From: Patulibacter americanus DSM 16676
GTDB lineage: Bacteria; Actinomycetota; Thermoleophilia; Solirubrobacterales; Solirubrobacteraceae
Assembly (NCBI RefSeq): GCF_000420025.1
Contig: NZ_ATUD01000001.1
Location: 806,001-870,000, forward strand
DNA: 64,000 bases
Reading direction: 5' to 3'
Shown here: piece after piece, positions 8,316 to 17,264 of the stretch
Layout: the number at the start of each line of letters is the position of its first letter
Numbering within the stretch: position 1 is the stretch's first letter
Notes under the pieces: generated by a model
Databases searched by the model: none
Told to the model about the DNA's origin: nothing
Seen by the model: the letters and a program-made list of their open reading frames with translations, nothing else
Position numbers and translations under genes: made by a program

Positions 8316-9131
8316 TCAGCCCTTCGCGCGCGCCGCGCGCACGATGACCTTCGTGACGGCCGCGGGGTGCGCGTGCATCACGGAGTGCGCCGAGGCGACG
8401 GAGCTGGTGTGCGCCTTCGAGCGCTTGGCGAGGAACCGCTGGGCCGCAGGCGGGACGAGGCGGTCCTTCGTGGCCACGAGGTACCAGGACGGCAGCGTCT
8501 TCCACGCCGCGGTCTTCGCGGCGTCCTCGACCGTGCCCGAGAACAGCGGACGCTGCGTCGCCGCCGGCGCCAGGCCCTTCGCCCGGCTGGTGCCCAGGAC
8601 GACCGGGCCGTAGGACGCGGGGTCGATGGACAGGTCCGCGCCCTGCGTGCCGTCGGGGAGCGTCGTGGGCACGGGGCGCGCCACCTCGCCGAACGCGCTG
8701 CCGGGGTACTCCGAGGGGACCGTGTTGAACGTCTCGCCGACGTCGGGCTGCATCGCCGCGATGTAGACGAGGCTCTTCACGTTCGGCGTAGTCGACGCGG
8801 CGCTCGAGATGACGGCCCCGCCGTAGGAGTGGCCGACGAGGACGACGTCGCCCTTGATGCTCGCCACGACCGACGCGACGGACCCCGCGTCGGAGGCGAG
8901 GTTGCGCAGCGGGTTGGCGACGGCGACGACGCGGTAGCCGCTGCGCTGCAGCTGCGGCACGACGCGGCCCCAGCCCGAGGCATCCGTGAAGGCGCCGTGG
9001 ACGAGGACGATGGTCGGCTTGGAGGACGCCGGCGGCGAGTCCGGGCCCTCGACGGCCTGCGCCGCGGAGGCCGACCCGAACAGCGTGGCAGCGGAGAGCA
9101 GGAGGGTGCGACGAACGGCGTGGAAAGTCAT
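8316..9131 (-). CDS. Secreted alpha/beta hydrolase (esterase)
   Basis: This 271-residue protein has an N-terminal signal peptide ending near ASAAQA (residue 26-27), so it is exported. The alpha/beta hydrolase core shows the oxyanion segment LVHGAFTDASGW, the nucleophile elbow GHSYGG, an acid region ATKDRLVPP and the histidine HSVMHAHP near the end. Relatives act as esterases on small aromatic or pyrethroid-type esters; substrate is unknown. It is divergent from a TetR gene across an 11/12 inverted repeat, which makes TetR control of this hydrolase likely. Confidence 0.87.
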   Translation of the reverse strand: MTFHAVRRTLLLSAATLFGSASAAQAVEGPDSPPASSKPTIVLVHGAFTDASGWGRVVPQLQRSGYRVVAVANPLRNLASDAGSVASVVASIKGDVVLVGHSYGGAVISSAASTTPNVKSLVYIAAMQPDVGETFNTVPSEYPGSAFGEVARPVPTTLPDGTQGADLSIDPASYGPVVLGTSRAKGLAPAATQRPLFSGTVEDAAKTAAWKTLPSWYLVATKDRLVPPAAQRFLAKRSKAHTSSVASAHSVMHAHPAAVTKVIVRAARAKG

Positions 9132-9236
9132 GGTCTTCAGTCTTGGTGGGGTGCCGACGGGTGTCGGCGGGTCCGCCGGTGGGCGGCTGGATGGCGGGCG
9201 GCTCGTCGCTGCAGGTCGCCCGGCCCGTGGAACATA

Positions 9237-9280
9237 GAACGTTCTTTCTCTCTTTACAAGCGCATTGGGAAAGAATGTTC
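9237..9280. promoter_or_regulatory. Inverted repeat in the divergent TetR/hydrolase promoter
   Basis: gaacgttctttc (9237-9248) and gaaagaatgttc (9269-9280) are inverted copies matching at 11 of 12 positions with a 20-nt spacer. The left arm includes the perfect palindrome agaacgttct (9236-9245). The second arm ends 19 bp before the TetR start codon, so binding there could repress both the regulator and the hydrolase. The region is AT-rich compared with its surroundings. Confidence 0.65.
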
Positions 9281-9299
9281 GTTCTGTATCGTCGGAAGC

Positions 9300-9884
9300 A
9301 TGGACTCGTCGCCCCCGAGCACCCCGACACCGCGGCCCTCCCCCGCCCGGGATCGCCTGCTCACGACGGCGTCGCGGATCTTCTACGCCGAGGGCATCCA
9401 CGGGGTGGGGGTCGAGCACGTGATCGCCGAGGCCCAGGTGACGCGGGCGACGTTCTACCGGCACTTCGCCGGCAAGGAGGCGCTGATCGAGGCCTACCTC
9501 CGCACCACGGACGAGGGCATGCGGGCGCGCGCCGCGGAGGGCTCCGCCGACGGCGCGCCCCCGCGGGAGCTCGTGCTGGCCCTCATGGGCAAGATCGGCG
9601 ACCACCTCTGCACGGACGGGTTCCGCGGCTGCCCCTTCATCAACGCCGCCGCGGAGTACCCCGACCCGGAGAGTCCGGTGCGCCGGATCGTCGCGGACCA
9701 CCGGGCCTGGTTCCACGACACCCTCCAGGGGCTGCTCGAGGACGACGGCCACCCCGACCCGACGAAGGCGACGCGCGTCCTCGTGCAGCTGCGCGACGGC
9801 GCGATGGTCGGCGGGTACCTCGACGATCCCGCGGGCGCGCGCCGGACGCTCCTCGACAGCACCGAGGACGTCCTGGCGGCCTGA
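9300..9884 (+). CDS. TetR-family transcriptional regulator
   Basis: The 194-residue protein has the TetR DNA-binding domain at about residues 18-64: RDRLLTTASRIFYAEGIHGVG followed by the recognition turn VTRATFYRHFAGKEALI. The C-terminal domain has the pattern CPFINAAAEYPDP...VRRIVADHR seen in the TetR C-terminal class that detects small lipophilic compounds. It is divergent from the secreted hydrolase gene and most likely represses it and itself through the inverted repeat at 9237-9280. The ATG at 9300 is the only start that gives the normal short N-terminal arm. Confidence 0.92.
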   Translation: MDSSPPSTPTPRPSPARDRLLTTASRIFYAEGIHGVGVEHVIAEAQVTRATFYRHFAGKEALIEAYLRTTDEGMRARAAEGSADGAPPRELVLALMGKIGDHLCTDGFRGCPFINAAAEYPDPESPVRRIVADHRAWFHDTLQGLLEDDGHPDPTKATRVLVQLRDGAMVGGYLDDPAGARRTLLDSTEDVLAA

Positions 9885-10212
9885 CCGCCGCGGCCGTGGT
9901 CCGCGCCGGCCGCCGACCCCGGACGCTCGTTCGACGACCGCGAGGACGACACGAGGGACCGTGCATCCACCCGCGTCCCTCCGTCGTAGAACTCTGCACC
10001 TCCGGCTTGCGACGCACGCCGGAGGAGGGTGCTTCCCCAGGGACGCGCCGTAGGCGGACGGTCCGCCATCGTCAAGGGACGGGCGATCCGGGGCTGCTGC
10101 GGGACGGCAGCGGCCCCGGTGCGGCGTTCCGTCGTGGGGCCGAACGCCCGGGAGGCCGGACACGCCGCCGCCGCTACGCTCGCGGGGTCCCGCCCGTCCC
10201 AGGAGCTCCCCG
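9885..10212. other. Intergenic region with one hairpin
   Basis: No convincing gene is seen in this 328-bp gap. It holds an inverted repeat with an 8-bp stem, cctccggc (9999-10006) and gccggagg (10018-10025), with an 11-nt loop. There is no T tract, so whether it is a terminator for the TetR gene or part of a leader for the next gene is open. Confidence 0.4.
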
Positions 10213-11556
10213 ATGTTCTCATCCGTCCCCCGGACCGCCGGCGCTCGCCCGGCCGTACCCGACTCCCTCCGCCGCCGTCGTCGGGTGCTCGCCACCGCCC
10301 TCGCCGTTGCGGTGCTGCCGACGACACCCGCCTCGGCCGACGTCCTGCGCTTCACGTACGGGGAAGGCGACGACGGGACGTCGGAGCCCGTGCTGATCCG
10401 TCCGGACGGAGCGCGCGTCACCCTCGCGCCGTTCCCGGAGCCTCCAAAGTCGTCGGGTCCCCGCCCCGCCGCGGTGGACCCGACGCGCCGGTTCGTCGCC
10501 CGCATCCTCGGCACCCGGATCGCGGTGCTGCCCCTCGACGGCTCGCCAACGCGCGTCGTACGCACGCCCGGTGTCCGCGCCGCCGAGGACGCGTCGGCGT
10601 GGTGGTCGGCCGACGGCTCGGTGCTCACCGCGGGCCCCGTCCGCACCCCGGACGGCGCCGCGGCCGTCCGCCGGTGCACGATGCCCGCGCTCGAGTGCAC
10701 GGTGGTCCGTACCGGGCGCTGGGTCACGGTCGGCGGCGCGCCCGGCGGCGGGACCCTGCTGACCCGCGACGGCGCTCGCGGCACCGCGGGGCGCATCGCG
10801 CGAGACACGGACGGCGAGTGGCACCCGCGCAGCGCCGCCTGGGTGCGCCGGACCCGCGCCCTGCTGAACCGGCCGCTGCCCGACGCCCTGCGGCTCGACC
10901 GCGGCGACGGGACACCGGCGCGCACGCTGTGGCGCAGCGCCCGTCCGCTGGCCGAGCGGACCACGACGATCGAGCCGCTCGCGCCGACCGGCGAGGCGAG
11001 CGGCGCCCTCCTGCAGTGGGCGGACTCTCGCGTCGCGCTGAGCATCCGCCGGCGCGACGGCGTCCTGTCGGCGCGCCTCAGCCCCGTGCGCCTCTATGCC
11101 GCCGGCTACTGGCAGGTGACCGCCGACGGCCGACGGCGGTCCCTCGGCCGCCTCGCGTCGACGCCCACCGTCCCGCAGTTTCCGACGCCGGACGGCGACT
11201 GGGTGGCCCTCCTCGACCCGCTCACGAAGTACGGCGACCACCGCCTCGGCACGGTGACGGCGGACGGTGCGGTCCGCAGCCTCACGGTCGGCGGGCGGCG
11301 GGTCACCTGGCGCAACCTCCACACCGCGCTCGGCCTTCCGCGCTCGACGCGGCTCCCCGTGCCGAACCCGGATTTCGGCCCCGACCAGTACGAGTGGGTC
11401 CCCTTCGGTGTCGAGGCCGCCACCCGAAGCGTCGTGGTCCTCACCGCCGACCGCCGCGACGCCGTGATCCTCGCGCGCGTCTCGCTGGACGGGGCCCGGC
11501 CGACGATCGTCGACCGTCAGAGGACGTTCGACCTCACCGAGGTGCTCGTCTGGTGA
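10213..11556 (+). CDS. Secreted protein of unknown function, possible beta-propeller
   Basis: This 447-residue protein begins with an arginine-rich n-region and a hydrophobic core (RRRRRVLATALAVAVLPTTPASA) ending near residue 43, a signal peptide. The mature part has short repeated units alternating strands and turns with D-G pairs (IRPDGARVTLAPFP, LPLDGSPTRVV, WWSADGSVLTAGPV, VTADGRRRSLGRL, TPDGDWVALLDP), reminiscent of TolB/WD40-like propeller blades. No enzymatic motif is recognised. It is convergent with the PucR gene, 12 bp apart. Function unknown. Confidence 0.75.
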   Translation: MFSSVPRTAGARPAVPDSLRRRRRVLATALAVAVLPTTPASADVLRFTYGEGDDGTSEPVLIRPDGARVTLAPFPEPPKSSGPRPAAVDPTRRFVARILGTRIAVLPLDGSPTRVVRTPGVRAAEDASAWWSADGSVLTAGPVRTPDGAAAVRRCTMPALECTVVRTGRWVTVGGAPGGGTLLTRDGARGTAGRIARDTDGEWHPRSAAWVRRTRALLNRPLPDALRLDRGDGTPARTLWRSARPLAERTTTIEPLAPTGEASGALLQWADSRVALSIRRRDGVLSARLSPVRLYAAGYWQVTADGRRRSLGRLASTPTVPQFPTPDGDWVALLDPLTKYGDHRLGTVTADGAVRSLTVGGRRVTWRNLHTALGLPRSTRLPVPNPDFGPDQYEWVPFGVEAATRSVVVLTADRRDAVILARVSLDGARPTIVDRQRTFDLTEVLVW

Positions 11557-11568
11557 CGTCCCCGCGCT

Positions 11569-12741
11569 TCAACCCCCGTCCGCCCCGCCCGGCGCCGACC
11601 CCGCCAGCCGCCACGCCTTCAACGCCATCCCCAGCCGCAGCACGTCGTCGCCGCGACGCAGGCCAAGCCCCGTGACCTCCTCGGCCCGGGCCAGGCGGCG
11701 GTAGAGGGTGGCGCGATGGACGTGGAGGTCCGCGGCAGCGGCGGCCACGTCGCCCGCGCGCTCCAGGGTCGCCTCGACCGCGGCCGCCAGCTCCGGGCCG
11801 TCGCGGCGGCTCAGCAGCGGGCCGAGCAGGTCGGGGCGCGGCGGGCGGCCGTCCGCGACCCACAGGCGCGCGGCCAGCGGCCAGGCGCCCAGCGCCGACC
11901 ACGCCGCCGTCGGGCCCAGCTCGGGGCGTGCCGCGCAGACGACCAGGGCGTCCTCCGCGTCGGACCGCGCACGCCGGGCGCGCAGCAGCGACGGCGAGCG
12001 GGCCTCCCCGGCGTGGCCCGCGCCGGCGCGGGCGAGCGTCCCCGCAAGGGCGCCGTCCGCGTAGCCCGACGGGGTGCGGACGAGCACCACGAGCCGGTCG
12101 GCGGACTGGCGCCAGAGCAGGTCCCCGGCGTGCCACCGGCGCTCCGCGCGGGCGCCGACGTCGGCCGGCTCGTCCCCCGACCCCGCGGCCACGGTCGCCA
12201 CCGCGACGACGCACCCAGGGTCACGGTCCCAGCCTCGTCGTCCGCGCAGCTCGTCGGCCGCGGCCCGGCGCTCCTCGGGGTCCTCCGCGTCGAGCAGGGC
12301 GCCGAGCAGCCGGCCGACGGTCTCGTGCTCCTCGGCCGCCGAGGCGCGGCGGCGCCACAGCGTGGCGGCCACCGCGACGGCCGCGCCGACCACGGCCTCG
12401 CGCTCGCGGTCGTCCAGCGGCGCCGCGCCCGGGATGACCCAGAGGAACGCCAGCAGGACCCCGCCGTGGCGGACGGGCGCGCACGTCCGCGGGCCGATCC
12501 CGATCTCGGGGTTCGGCGCCGTGTCGACCAGGACGTCGGCCCCGGGGAGGTCGAGGCCCTTGAGCCACTCCACCACCTCGGGCGGGGCGGCGCGGGCGAG
12601 GATCGACGCCTGTCGCACGCGGTCGCCCGGGTCGGTGTAGGCGCTGTAGGCGAGCAGGCGCCAGCGGCGGTCCTCGAGCGAGACCGGGCGGCCGAGCAGC
12701 TCGGCGAGGTCGTCGATGATGTCCTGGACCTCGGCGCTCAC
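11569..12741 (-). CDS. PucR-family transcriptional regulator, probable activator of proline catabolism
   Basis: The 390-residue protein ends with the PucR-type helix-turn-helix (DVAAAAADLHVHRATLYRRLARAEEVTG, then LRLGMALKAWRL). The middle is a GGDEF-like PucR domain and the N-terminal part (LGRPVSLEDRRWRLLAYS) is a GAF-like sensor region. PutR of Bacillus subtilis is a PucR-family activator of proline use, and this gene is divergent from the proline dehydrogenase operon. A GTG at 12741 is preferred to an in-frame GTG at 12777 because the longer form would place a perfect 16-bp palindrome inside the coding region. Confidence 0.88.
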   Translation of the reverse strand: MSAEVQDIIDDLAELLGRPVSLEDRRWRLLAYSAYTDPGDRVRQASILARAAPPEVVEWLKGLDLPGADVLVDTAPNPEIGIGPRTCAPVRHGGVLLAFLWVIPGAAPLDDREREAVVGAAVAVAATLWRRRASAAEEHETVGRLLGALLDAEDPEERRAAADELRGRRGWDRDPGCVVAVATVAAGSGDEPADVGARAERRWHAGDLLWRQSADRLVVLVRTPSGYADGALAGTLARAGAGHAGEARSPSLLRARRARSDAEDALVVCAARPELGPTAAWSALGAWPLAARLWVADGRPPRPDLLGPLLSRRDGPELAAAVEATLERAGDVAAAAADLHVHRATLYRRLARAEEVTGLGLRRGDDVLRLGMALKAWRLAGSAPGGADGG

Positions 12742-12760
12742 GTGCCCCCACCGTACTCCC

Positions 12761-12776
12761 TGCGACAGGTGTCGCA
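12761..12776. promoter_or_regulatory. Perfect 16-bp palindrome, candidate PucR operator for the put operon
   Basis: tgcgaca (12761-12767) and tgtcgca (12770-12776) form a perfect inverted repeat around gg. It lies between the divergent PucR and proline dehydrogenase starts, about 66 bp before the dehydrogenase ATG. This is a good position for an activator or autorepressor site. Confidence 0.6.
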
Positions 12777-12842
12777 CCCGGTGTGCCGCAGGCGCGGCGA
12801 AACGGCGCAGACCCGGGCTCCGCGCGCGGCCATGATCGCTCC

Positions 12843-14315
12843 ATGTCCACGACGATCCCGCCGACGCCCACGGGTGCCGCGGTTCCCCCGGGCGCGGACC
12901 GACCGTCCGCGCCGGCCGGTCCTCCGAGCCCGGCGCCCGGCGGCTCCGGGACCACGGCGCCCTCGGGCGGCGCGCAGCCGCACAGCCCCGCCGAGCGCGA
13001 GGCCGCGATCCGTCGCGTCGGCGCCGAGCTGGACCGGGCCCTGCCCCGCCCGAGCCGGTCCCCGATGGCGTTCGCCGAGCGGCGCGCGATGGCGCAGCTC
13101 ATGGACGACCCGGAGCTCAAGGCCGCCGTCTTCCGGTTCGTCGACGTGCGTCCCGCCTGCGCCGACGCCCCCGCGCTGGCCCGCCACCTGGCCGAGCTCC
13201 TCGAGGACGCCGAGGGCTCGCGGCTCGGTCGCCGCGGCGCCAAGATGGCGTCCGGCCGCGGCACCCGTCGTCTGACCGCCGGCGTCGCGTCCGTCGGCGT
13301 GCGCGGCATGGCGCAGCGGTTCATCGTCGGCGAGGACGCCGCGACGGCCGTCCCCGGGATCGAGCGCATGTGGCGCGACGGCGCCGCCTCGACCGTCGAC
13401 CTGCTCGGCGAGACGACGGTCACCGAGGCCGAGGCCGAGTCGTACTACGCGCGCTGCGCCGAGACGCTGCGCACGCTGCACGACGCGGCGCAGACCTGGC
13501 CCGCGCAGCGGCTGCTCGAGGTCGACGCCGCCGGCCCGATCCCGCGGGTCAACCTCTCCGTGAAGGTCTCCGCCCTCACGCCGCTGCTGCGCGCGCACGC
13601 CCCGGAGCGCGGGATCGCCGGCGCCACCGAGCGCCTGCGCGGCCTGCTGCGGATCGCGCGCGACACCGGCGCGCACCTGCACGTCGACATGGAGTCCTTC
13701 GACACGCGCGAGTCGATCACGGAGCTGACGCTGCGGCTGCTGTCGGAGCCGGAGTTCCAGGCCGGCCCGTCCGCCGGCATCGTGCTGCAGGGCTACCTGA
13801 CCGAGTCGCCCGAGCACCTCGAGCGGCTGCTGAGCTGGGCGGGGAGCAGCAACCGCTCCAGCCCGTTCACGATCCGCCTGGTCAAGGGCGCCTACTGGGA
13901 CCACGAGGTCATCGACGCCACGCGCCACGGCTGGGCACCCCCGGTGTTCCAGGACCGCCGGGCCTGCGACCGCAACTACGAGGCGCTCTCCCGCCGCCTG
14001 ATCGACGCGTCGCTGACCGGCCGCGTCCGGGCCGCGATCGCGTCCCACAACCTGCGCTCGATCGCCGCGGCCGCCGCGTACGCCGACGAGGTCGGGGCCG
14101 ACATCGAGTTCCAGGTCCTCCGCGGCCTGGGCGACGAGACGATGCAGGCGCTGGTCAAGACCGGCCGTCGGGTGCGCTGCTACAGCCCCGTCGGCGACCT
14201 CGTGGCCGGCATGGCGTACCTCGTGCGCCGCCTGCTCGAGAACACGAGCAACGACTCCTTCCTCTCCGCCCAGGCCAAGGGCACCGACCTCGACACCCTC
14301 CTGGAGGCCCCGTGA
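12843..14315 (+). CDS. Proline dehydrogenase
   Basis: The 490-residue FAD enzyme oxidises L-proline to 1-pyrroline-5-carboxylate. The first 50 residues are Pro/Ala/Gly-rich and look disordered. The catalytic beta/alpha barrel follows, with VNLSVKVSALTP, HVDMESFDTRE, the flavin-binding RLVKGAYWDHEV and RNYEALSRRL, and IASHNLRSI. The N-terminal helical arm resembles the one in PutA proteins, so this looks like the first half of a PutA split into separate genes. The stop overlaps the GTG of the P5C dehydrogenase gene (GTGA), so channelling between the two products is plausible. Confidence 0.94.
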   Translation: MSTTIPPTPTGAAVPPGADRPSAPAGPPSPAPGGSGTTAPSGGAQPHSPAEREAAIRRVGAELDRALPRPSRSPMAFAERRAMAQLMDDPELKAAVFRFVDVRPACADAPALARHLAELLEDAEGSRLGRRGAKMASGRGTRRLTAGVASVGVRGMAQRFIVGEDAATAVPGIERMWRDGAASTVDLLGETTVTEAEAESYYARCAETLRTLHDAAQTWPAQRLLEVDAAGPIPRVNLSVKVSALTPLLRAHAPERGIAGATERLRGLLRIARDTGAHLHVDMESFDTRESITELTLRLLSEPEFQAGPSAGIVLQGYLTESPEHLERLLSWAGSSNRSSPFTIRLVKGAYWDHEVIDATRHGWAPPVFQDRRACDRNYEALSRRLIDASLTGRVRAAIASHNLRSIAAAAAYADEVGADIEFQVLRGLGDETMQALVKTGRRVRCYSPVGDLVAGMAYLVRRLLENTSNDSFLSAQAKGTDLDTLLEAP

Positions 14316-15892
14316 CGTTCATCAACGAGCCCGCGCTCGAGCTGCGCCGCGCCGAGGTGCGCGACCGCGCGACCGCGGCCCTGGCCGACCTCGACGCCCG
14401 CCTGCCGATCGACGTGCCCGTCCTCATCGACGGCCGTCCCGCGCCCGGCACGCCCTTCGACTCCGTCGACCCCGGGAACCCCGCGACCGTCGTCGCCCGC
14501 GTGCAGGGCGCCTCGGCCGCCCAGGCCGACACCGCCGTGGCGGCCGCCGCCGCGGCCTACCCCGAGTGGTCCGCCCGCACGGGCCACGAGCGCGCCGAGA
14601 TCGTCCGCCGCGCCGCCGCGCTGCTGCGGTCGAACCGCCTGGGGGCGGCCGCGCTGGCCGTCCGCGAGTGCGGCAAGCCGTGGGCCGACGCCGACGCCGA
14701 CGTCTGCGAGGCCATCGACTTCCTCGAGTACTACGCCAACGGTGCCGCCGCGATGGACGACGGCCAGCCGCTGCTCCAGATGCCGGGCGAGCGCAACGCC
14801 CTGCGCTACGTCGGCCGCGGCGTCACCGCCGTCATCGCGCCCTGGAACTTCCCGCTCGCGATCGCCACCGGCATGGTCTCCGCCGCGCTCGTGACGGGCA
14901 ACACCGTGGTCTTCAAGCCGGCCGAGCAGGCGCCCGCGTGCGCCCGCCTGGTCGTTGACGCGCTGCACGCCGCCGGCGTCCCCCACGGTGCCCTCGCGCT
15001 CCTGCCGGGCGGCGACGAGCCGGGCAAGGCGCTCGTCGCCCACCCCGGCGTCCACACGATCGCGTTCACCGGCTCGTGCGCCGCGGGCCTGTCGATCCTG
15101 GAGACGGCCGCCCGCCTGGCGCCCGGCCAGCGCCACATCAAGCGTGTGGTCGCCGAGATGGGCGGCAAGAACTGCGTCGTGGTCGACGAGGACGCCGACC
15201 TGGACGACGCCGTCCCGGGCATCGTGGCCTCGGCCTTCGCGTTCGCGGGCCAGAAGTGCTCCGCCGCATCCCGCGTGCTCGTGCACGAGGCGATCGCCGA
15301 CGACCTGATCGAGCGGCTCTCCGGCGCGATCGCGACGCTGCAGGTCGGCCCGGCGGAGGACTTCGCCACCGATGTGCCGCCCGTGATCGACCGCGAGGCG
15401 CAGGAGCGCGTGGCCTCGTACGTCGACAAGGGCGGCGCGCCGGCCGCCCAGGCCCCGGCCGCCGGCGACGCGGCCGCGGACGGCGGCCCGGCCGTCTCGT
15501 CCGACGGCTACTACGCCCGCCCGACCCTGTTCGTCGACCTGCCGGAGGACCACCCCGTCGTCACGGAGGAGATCTTCGGGCCGGTCCTCGCCGTCCAGCG
15601 CGTGCCGAGCATCGACGCCGCGTGCGAGATCGTCGACGCGGGCACGTTCGCCCTGACGGGCGGCATCTACTCGCGCAGCCCGCGCACGATCGAGTCGTTC
15701 GTCCGCCGCTCGCCGGTCGGCAACGTCTACGTGAACCAGCCCATCACGGGTGCGATGGTCGGCCGTCAGCCCTTCGGCGGCGGCCGCCTCTCCGGCACCG
15801 GCCCGAAGGCGGGCGGCCCGGACTACCTCCTGCAGTTCGTCGAGGCCCGGTCCGTCAGCGAGGACACCGTCCGGCACGGGCTGGTGGTCTGA
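14312..15892 (+). CDS. 1-pyrroline-5-carboxylate dehydrogenase
   Basis: The 526-residue aldehyde dehydrogenase oxidises glutamate semialdehyde to glutamate with NAD. APWNFP is at about 176-181, E282 in AEMGGKN is the general base and C316 in GQKCSAAS is the catalytic cysteine. An alanine- and glycine-rich insert at about residues 373-400 breaks the domain and is unusual. The GTG start has a strong ribosome binding site (ctggagg) inside the end of the proline dehydrogenase gene. Together the two genes take proline to glutamate. Confidence 0.94.
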   Translation: MTFINEPALELRRAEVRDRATAALADLDARLPIDVPVLIDGRPAPGTPFDSVDPGNPATVVARVQGASAAQADTAVAAAAAAYPEWSARTGHERAEIVRRAAALLRSNRLGAAALAVRECGKPWADADADVCEAIDFLEYYANGAAAMDDGQPLLQMPGERNALRYVGRGVTAVIAPWNFPLAIATGMVSAALVTGNTVVFKPAEQAPACARLVVDALHAAGVPHGALALLPGGDEPGKALVAHPGVHTIAFTGSCAAGLSILETAARLAPGQRHIKRVVAEMGGKNCVVVDEDADLDDAVPGIVASAFAFAGQKCSAASRVLVHEAIADDLIERLSGAIATLQVGPAEDFATDVPPVIDREAQERVASYVDKGGAPAAQAPAAGDAAADGGPAVSSDGYYARPTLFVDLPEDHPVVTEEIFGPVLAVQRVPSIDAACEIVDAGTFALTGGIYSRSPRTIESFVRRSPVGNVYVNQPITGAMVGRQPFGGGRLSGTGPKAGGPDYLLQFVEARSVSEDTVRHGLVV

Positions 15893-15969
15893 GGCCCCCG
15901 GGAGGGCCGGGCTCGCCGTCGCCCAATAGGCCGTCCCGCTCGCACCGTCGAGTGGACCGGCTCGTAAAT

Positions 15970-16007
15970 GAACACCCTCTCCGCTAGGATAAACGGAGAG
16001 GGTGTTC
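15970..16007. promoter_or_regulatory. Perfect 14-bp inverted repeat, candidate operator upstream of an SDR gene
   Basis: gaacaccctctccg (15970-15983) and cggagagggtgttc (15994-16007) are exact inverted copies separated by 10 nt that include a possible -10 element (taggat). It lies 64 bp before the SDR start codon. The symmetry is typical of TetR-family operators, but no TetR gene is next to it. Confidence 0.75.
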
Positions 16008-16071
16008 GCATCGTGCGGGCACCCGTCCCAGAACCACACGTCGGCCCTCTCCGGGCCGGACGGGAGAACGC

Positions 16072-16797
16072 ATGAGCAGCAAGAAGGTCGCCCTGGTCAC
16101 CGGGGCCAACAAGGGCATCGGCTACGCGATCGCCACGAGCCTGGGGGCTCAGGGCTTCCGGGTCGGCGTCGGCGCCCGCGACGCCGGGCGCCTCGCCGAC
16201 GCCGTGGAGCGCCTGCGGGCCGACGGGGTCGACGCGTTCGCGGTCCCGCTCGACGTGACGGACGCCGCGAGCGTCGACGCCGCCGTCGGCGTGGTGCGGG
16301 AGCAGGCGGGTCGCCTCGACGTGCTCGTCAACAACGCCGGCATCACGGGCGGCGGGCCGCAGGCACCCACGACCGTCGACCCGGACCGGGTGCTGGCCGT
16401 GGTGCAGACGAACGTCATCGGCGTCATCCGCGTCACGAACGCGATGCTGCCCCTGCTGCGCGACGCGCCGTCGCCGCGGATCGTCAACGTCTCGAGCACT
16501 GTCGGGTCCCTCACCCGGCAGAACGACCCGGAGGCGCAGACGGGGCCGATCGCCGTGGCCTACTCGCCGTCGAAGTCGTTCCTCAACGCCGTCACCGTCC
16601 AGTACGCCAAGGAGCTCGCGGACACGAACGTGCTGATCAACGCGGCGTGCCCGGGCTTCGTGGCCACTGACCTCAACGGGTTCCGCGGCACGCGGACCCC
16701 GGAGCAGGGCGCCATCGCCGCCGTCCGGCTGGCGACGCTGCCCGACGACGGCCCCACCGGTGCGTTCTTCGACGAGGACGGGACCGTGCCGTGGTGA
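16072..16797 (+). CDS. Short-chain dehydrogenase/reductase, carbonyl reductase type
   Basis: The 241-residue classical SDR has TGANKGIG at residues 10-17, VNNAG in the middle, a serine in NVSSTVGS and the catalytic YSPSK. The TGANKGIG variant and the shape of the substrate region resemble the carbonyl reductase/menthone reductase-like group, which reduces aldehydes or ketones with NADPH. It stands alone behind a perfect inverted repeat, suggesting inducible expression in detoxification. Substrate unknown. Confidence 0.9.
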   Translation: MSSKKVALVTGANKGIGYAIATSLGAQGFRVGVGARDAGRLADAVERLRADGVDAFAVPLDVTDAASVDAAVGVVREQAGRLDVLVNNAGITGGGPQAPTTVDPDRVLAVVQTNVIGVIRVTNAMLPLLRDAPSPRIVNVSSTVGSLTRQNDPEAQTGPIAVAYSPSKSFLNAVTVQYAKELADTNVLINAACPGFVATDLNGFRGTRTPEQGAIAAVRLATLPDDGPTGAFFDEDGTVPW

Positions 16798-16862
16798 CCC
16801 GGGGGTGACGGAGCAGGGAGTGGCCGACCCCCCCCCCACCGCGCAGACCCCCCCTCCGCACC

Positions 16863-17264
16863 TCACGCGTGCAGGTCGGCGTGGGCCTTGAGGACCCGCT
16901 TGTCGAAGGTCGCCAGACGCACGTCGGTCCTGCCCCGGTGCTCCAGGTCGATCGCGGTGGCGAGCGCGTAGGCATCGGGGAGCTTCAGGTTCGTACGGGC
17001 ACGCACCACCGCGGCGCGCTCGGCCAGTTGCGTGTCGACCGGCGCTGTGGCGATCGAGAGGCCTCCCAGCATGGCTTTGACGTGCTCGTGCATGCCCCGG
17101 CGCATCGGCCCGATCAGGAGCTCCGAGTAGTTCACCGCGCTGATCCACCGCTCGGTCTGCGGGCGCGTCGCCTCACGTATCCAGGCCACCGCGTCGGTGT
17201 GATGAGCGTCCTCGGGGTCCACGAACCCGATCAGCACGTCGGAGTCGAAGACGACTACTCCCAT
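16863..17264 (-). CDS. PIN-domain ribonuclease toxin (VapC-like)
   Basis: The 133-residue PIN protein should be a magnesium-dependent RNase. Acidic metal ligands are visible in FDSDVLIGF (N-terminus), NYSELLIGPM, LPDAYALATAI and RLATFDKRV, matching the four-acid VapC pattern. Its start overlaps the end of the upstream antitoxin gene by 10 bp on the same strand. Homologues cleave tRNA or rRNA and are kept silent by the antitoxin. Confidence 0.88.
   Translation of the reverse strand: MGVVVFDSDVLIGFVDPEDAHHTDAVAWIREATRPQTERWISAVNYSELLIGPMRRGMHEHVKAMLGGLSIATAPVDTQLAERAAVVRARTNLKLPDAYALATAIDLEHRGRTDVRLATFDKRVLKAHADLHA

Noticed and set aside
9999..10025. Hairpin as terminator of the TetR gene
   Set aside because: It lies over 100 bp after the gene and has no T tract; noted only as a structure in the gap.
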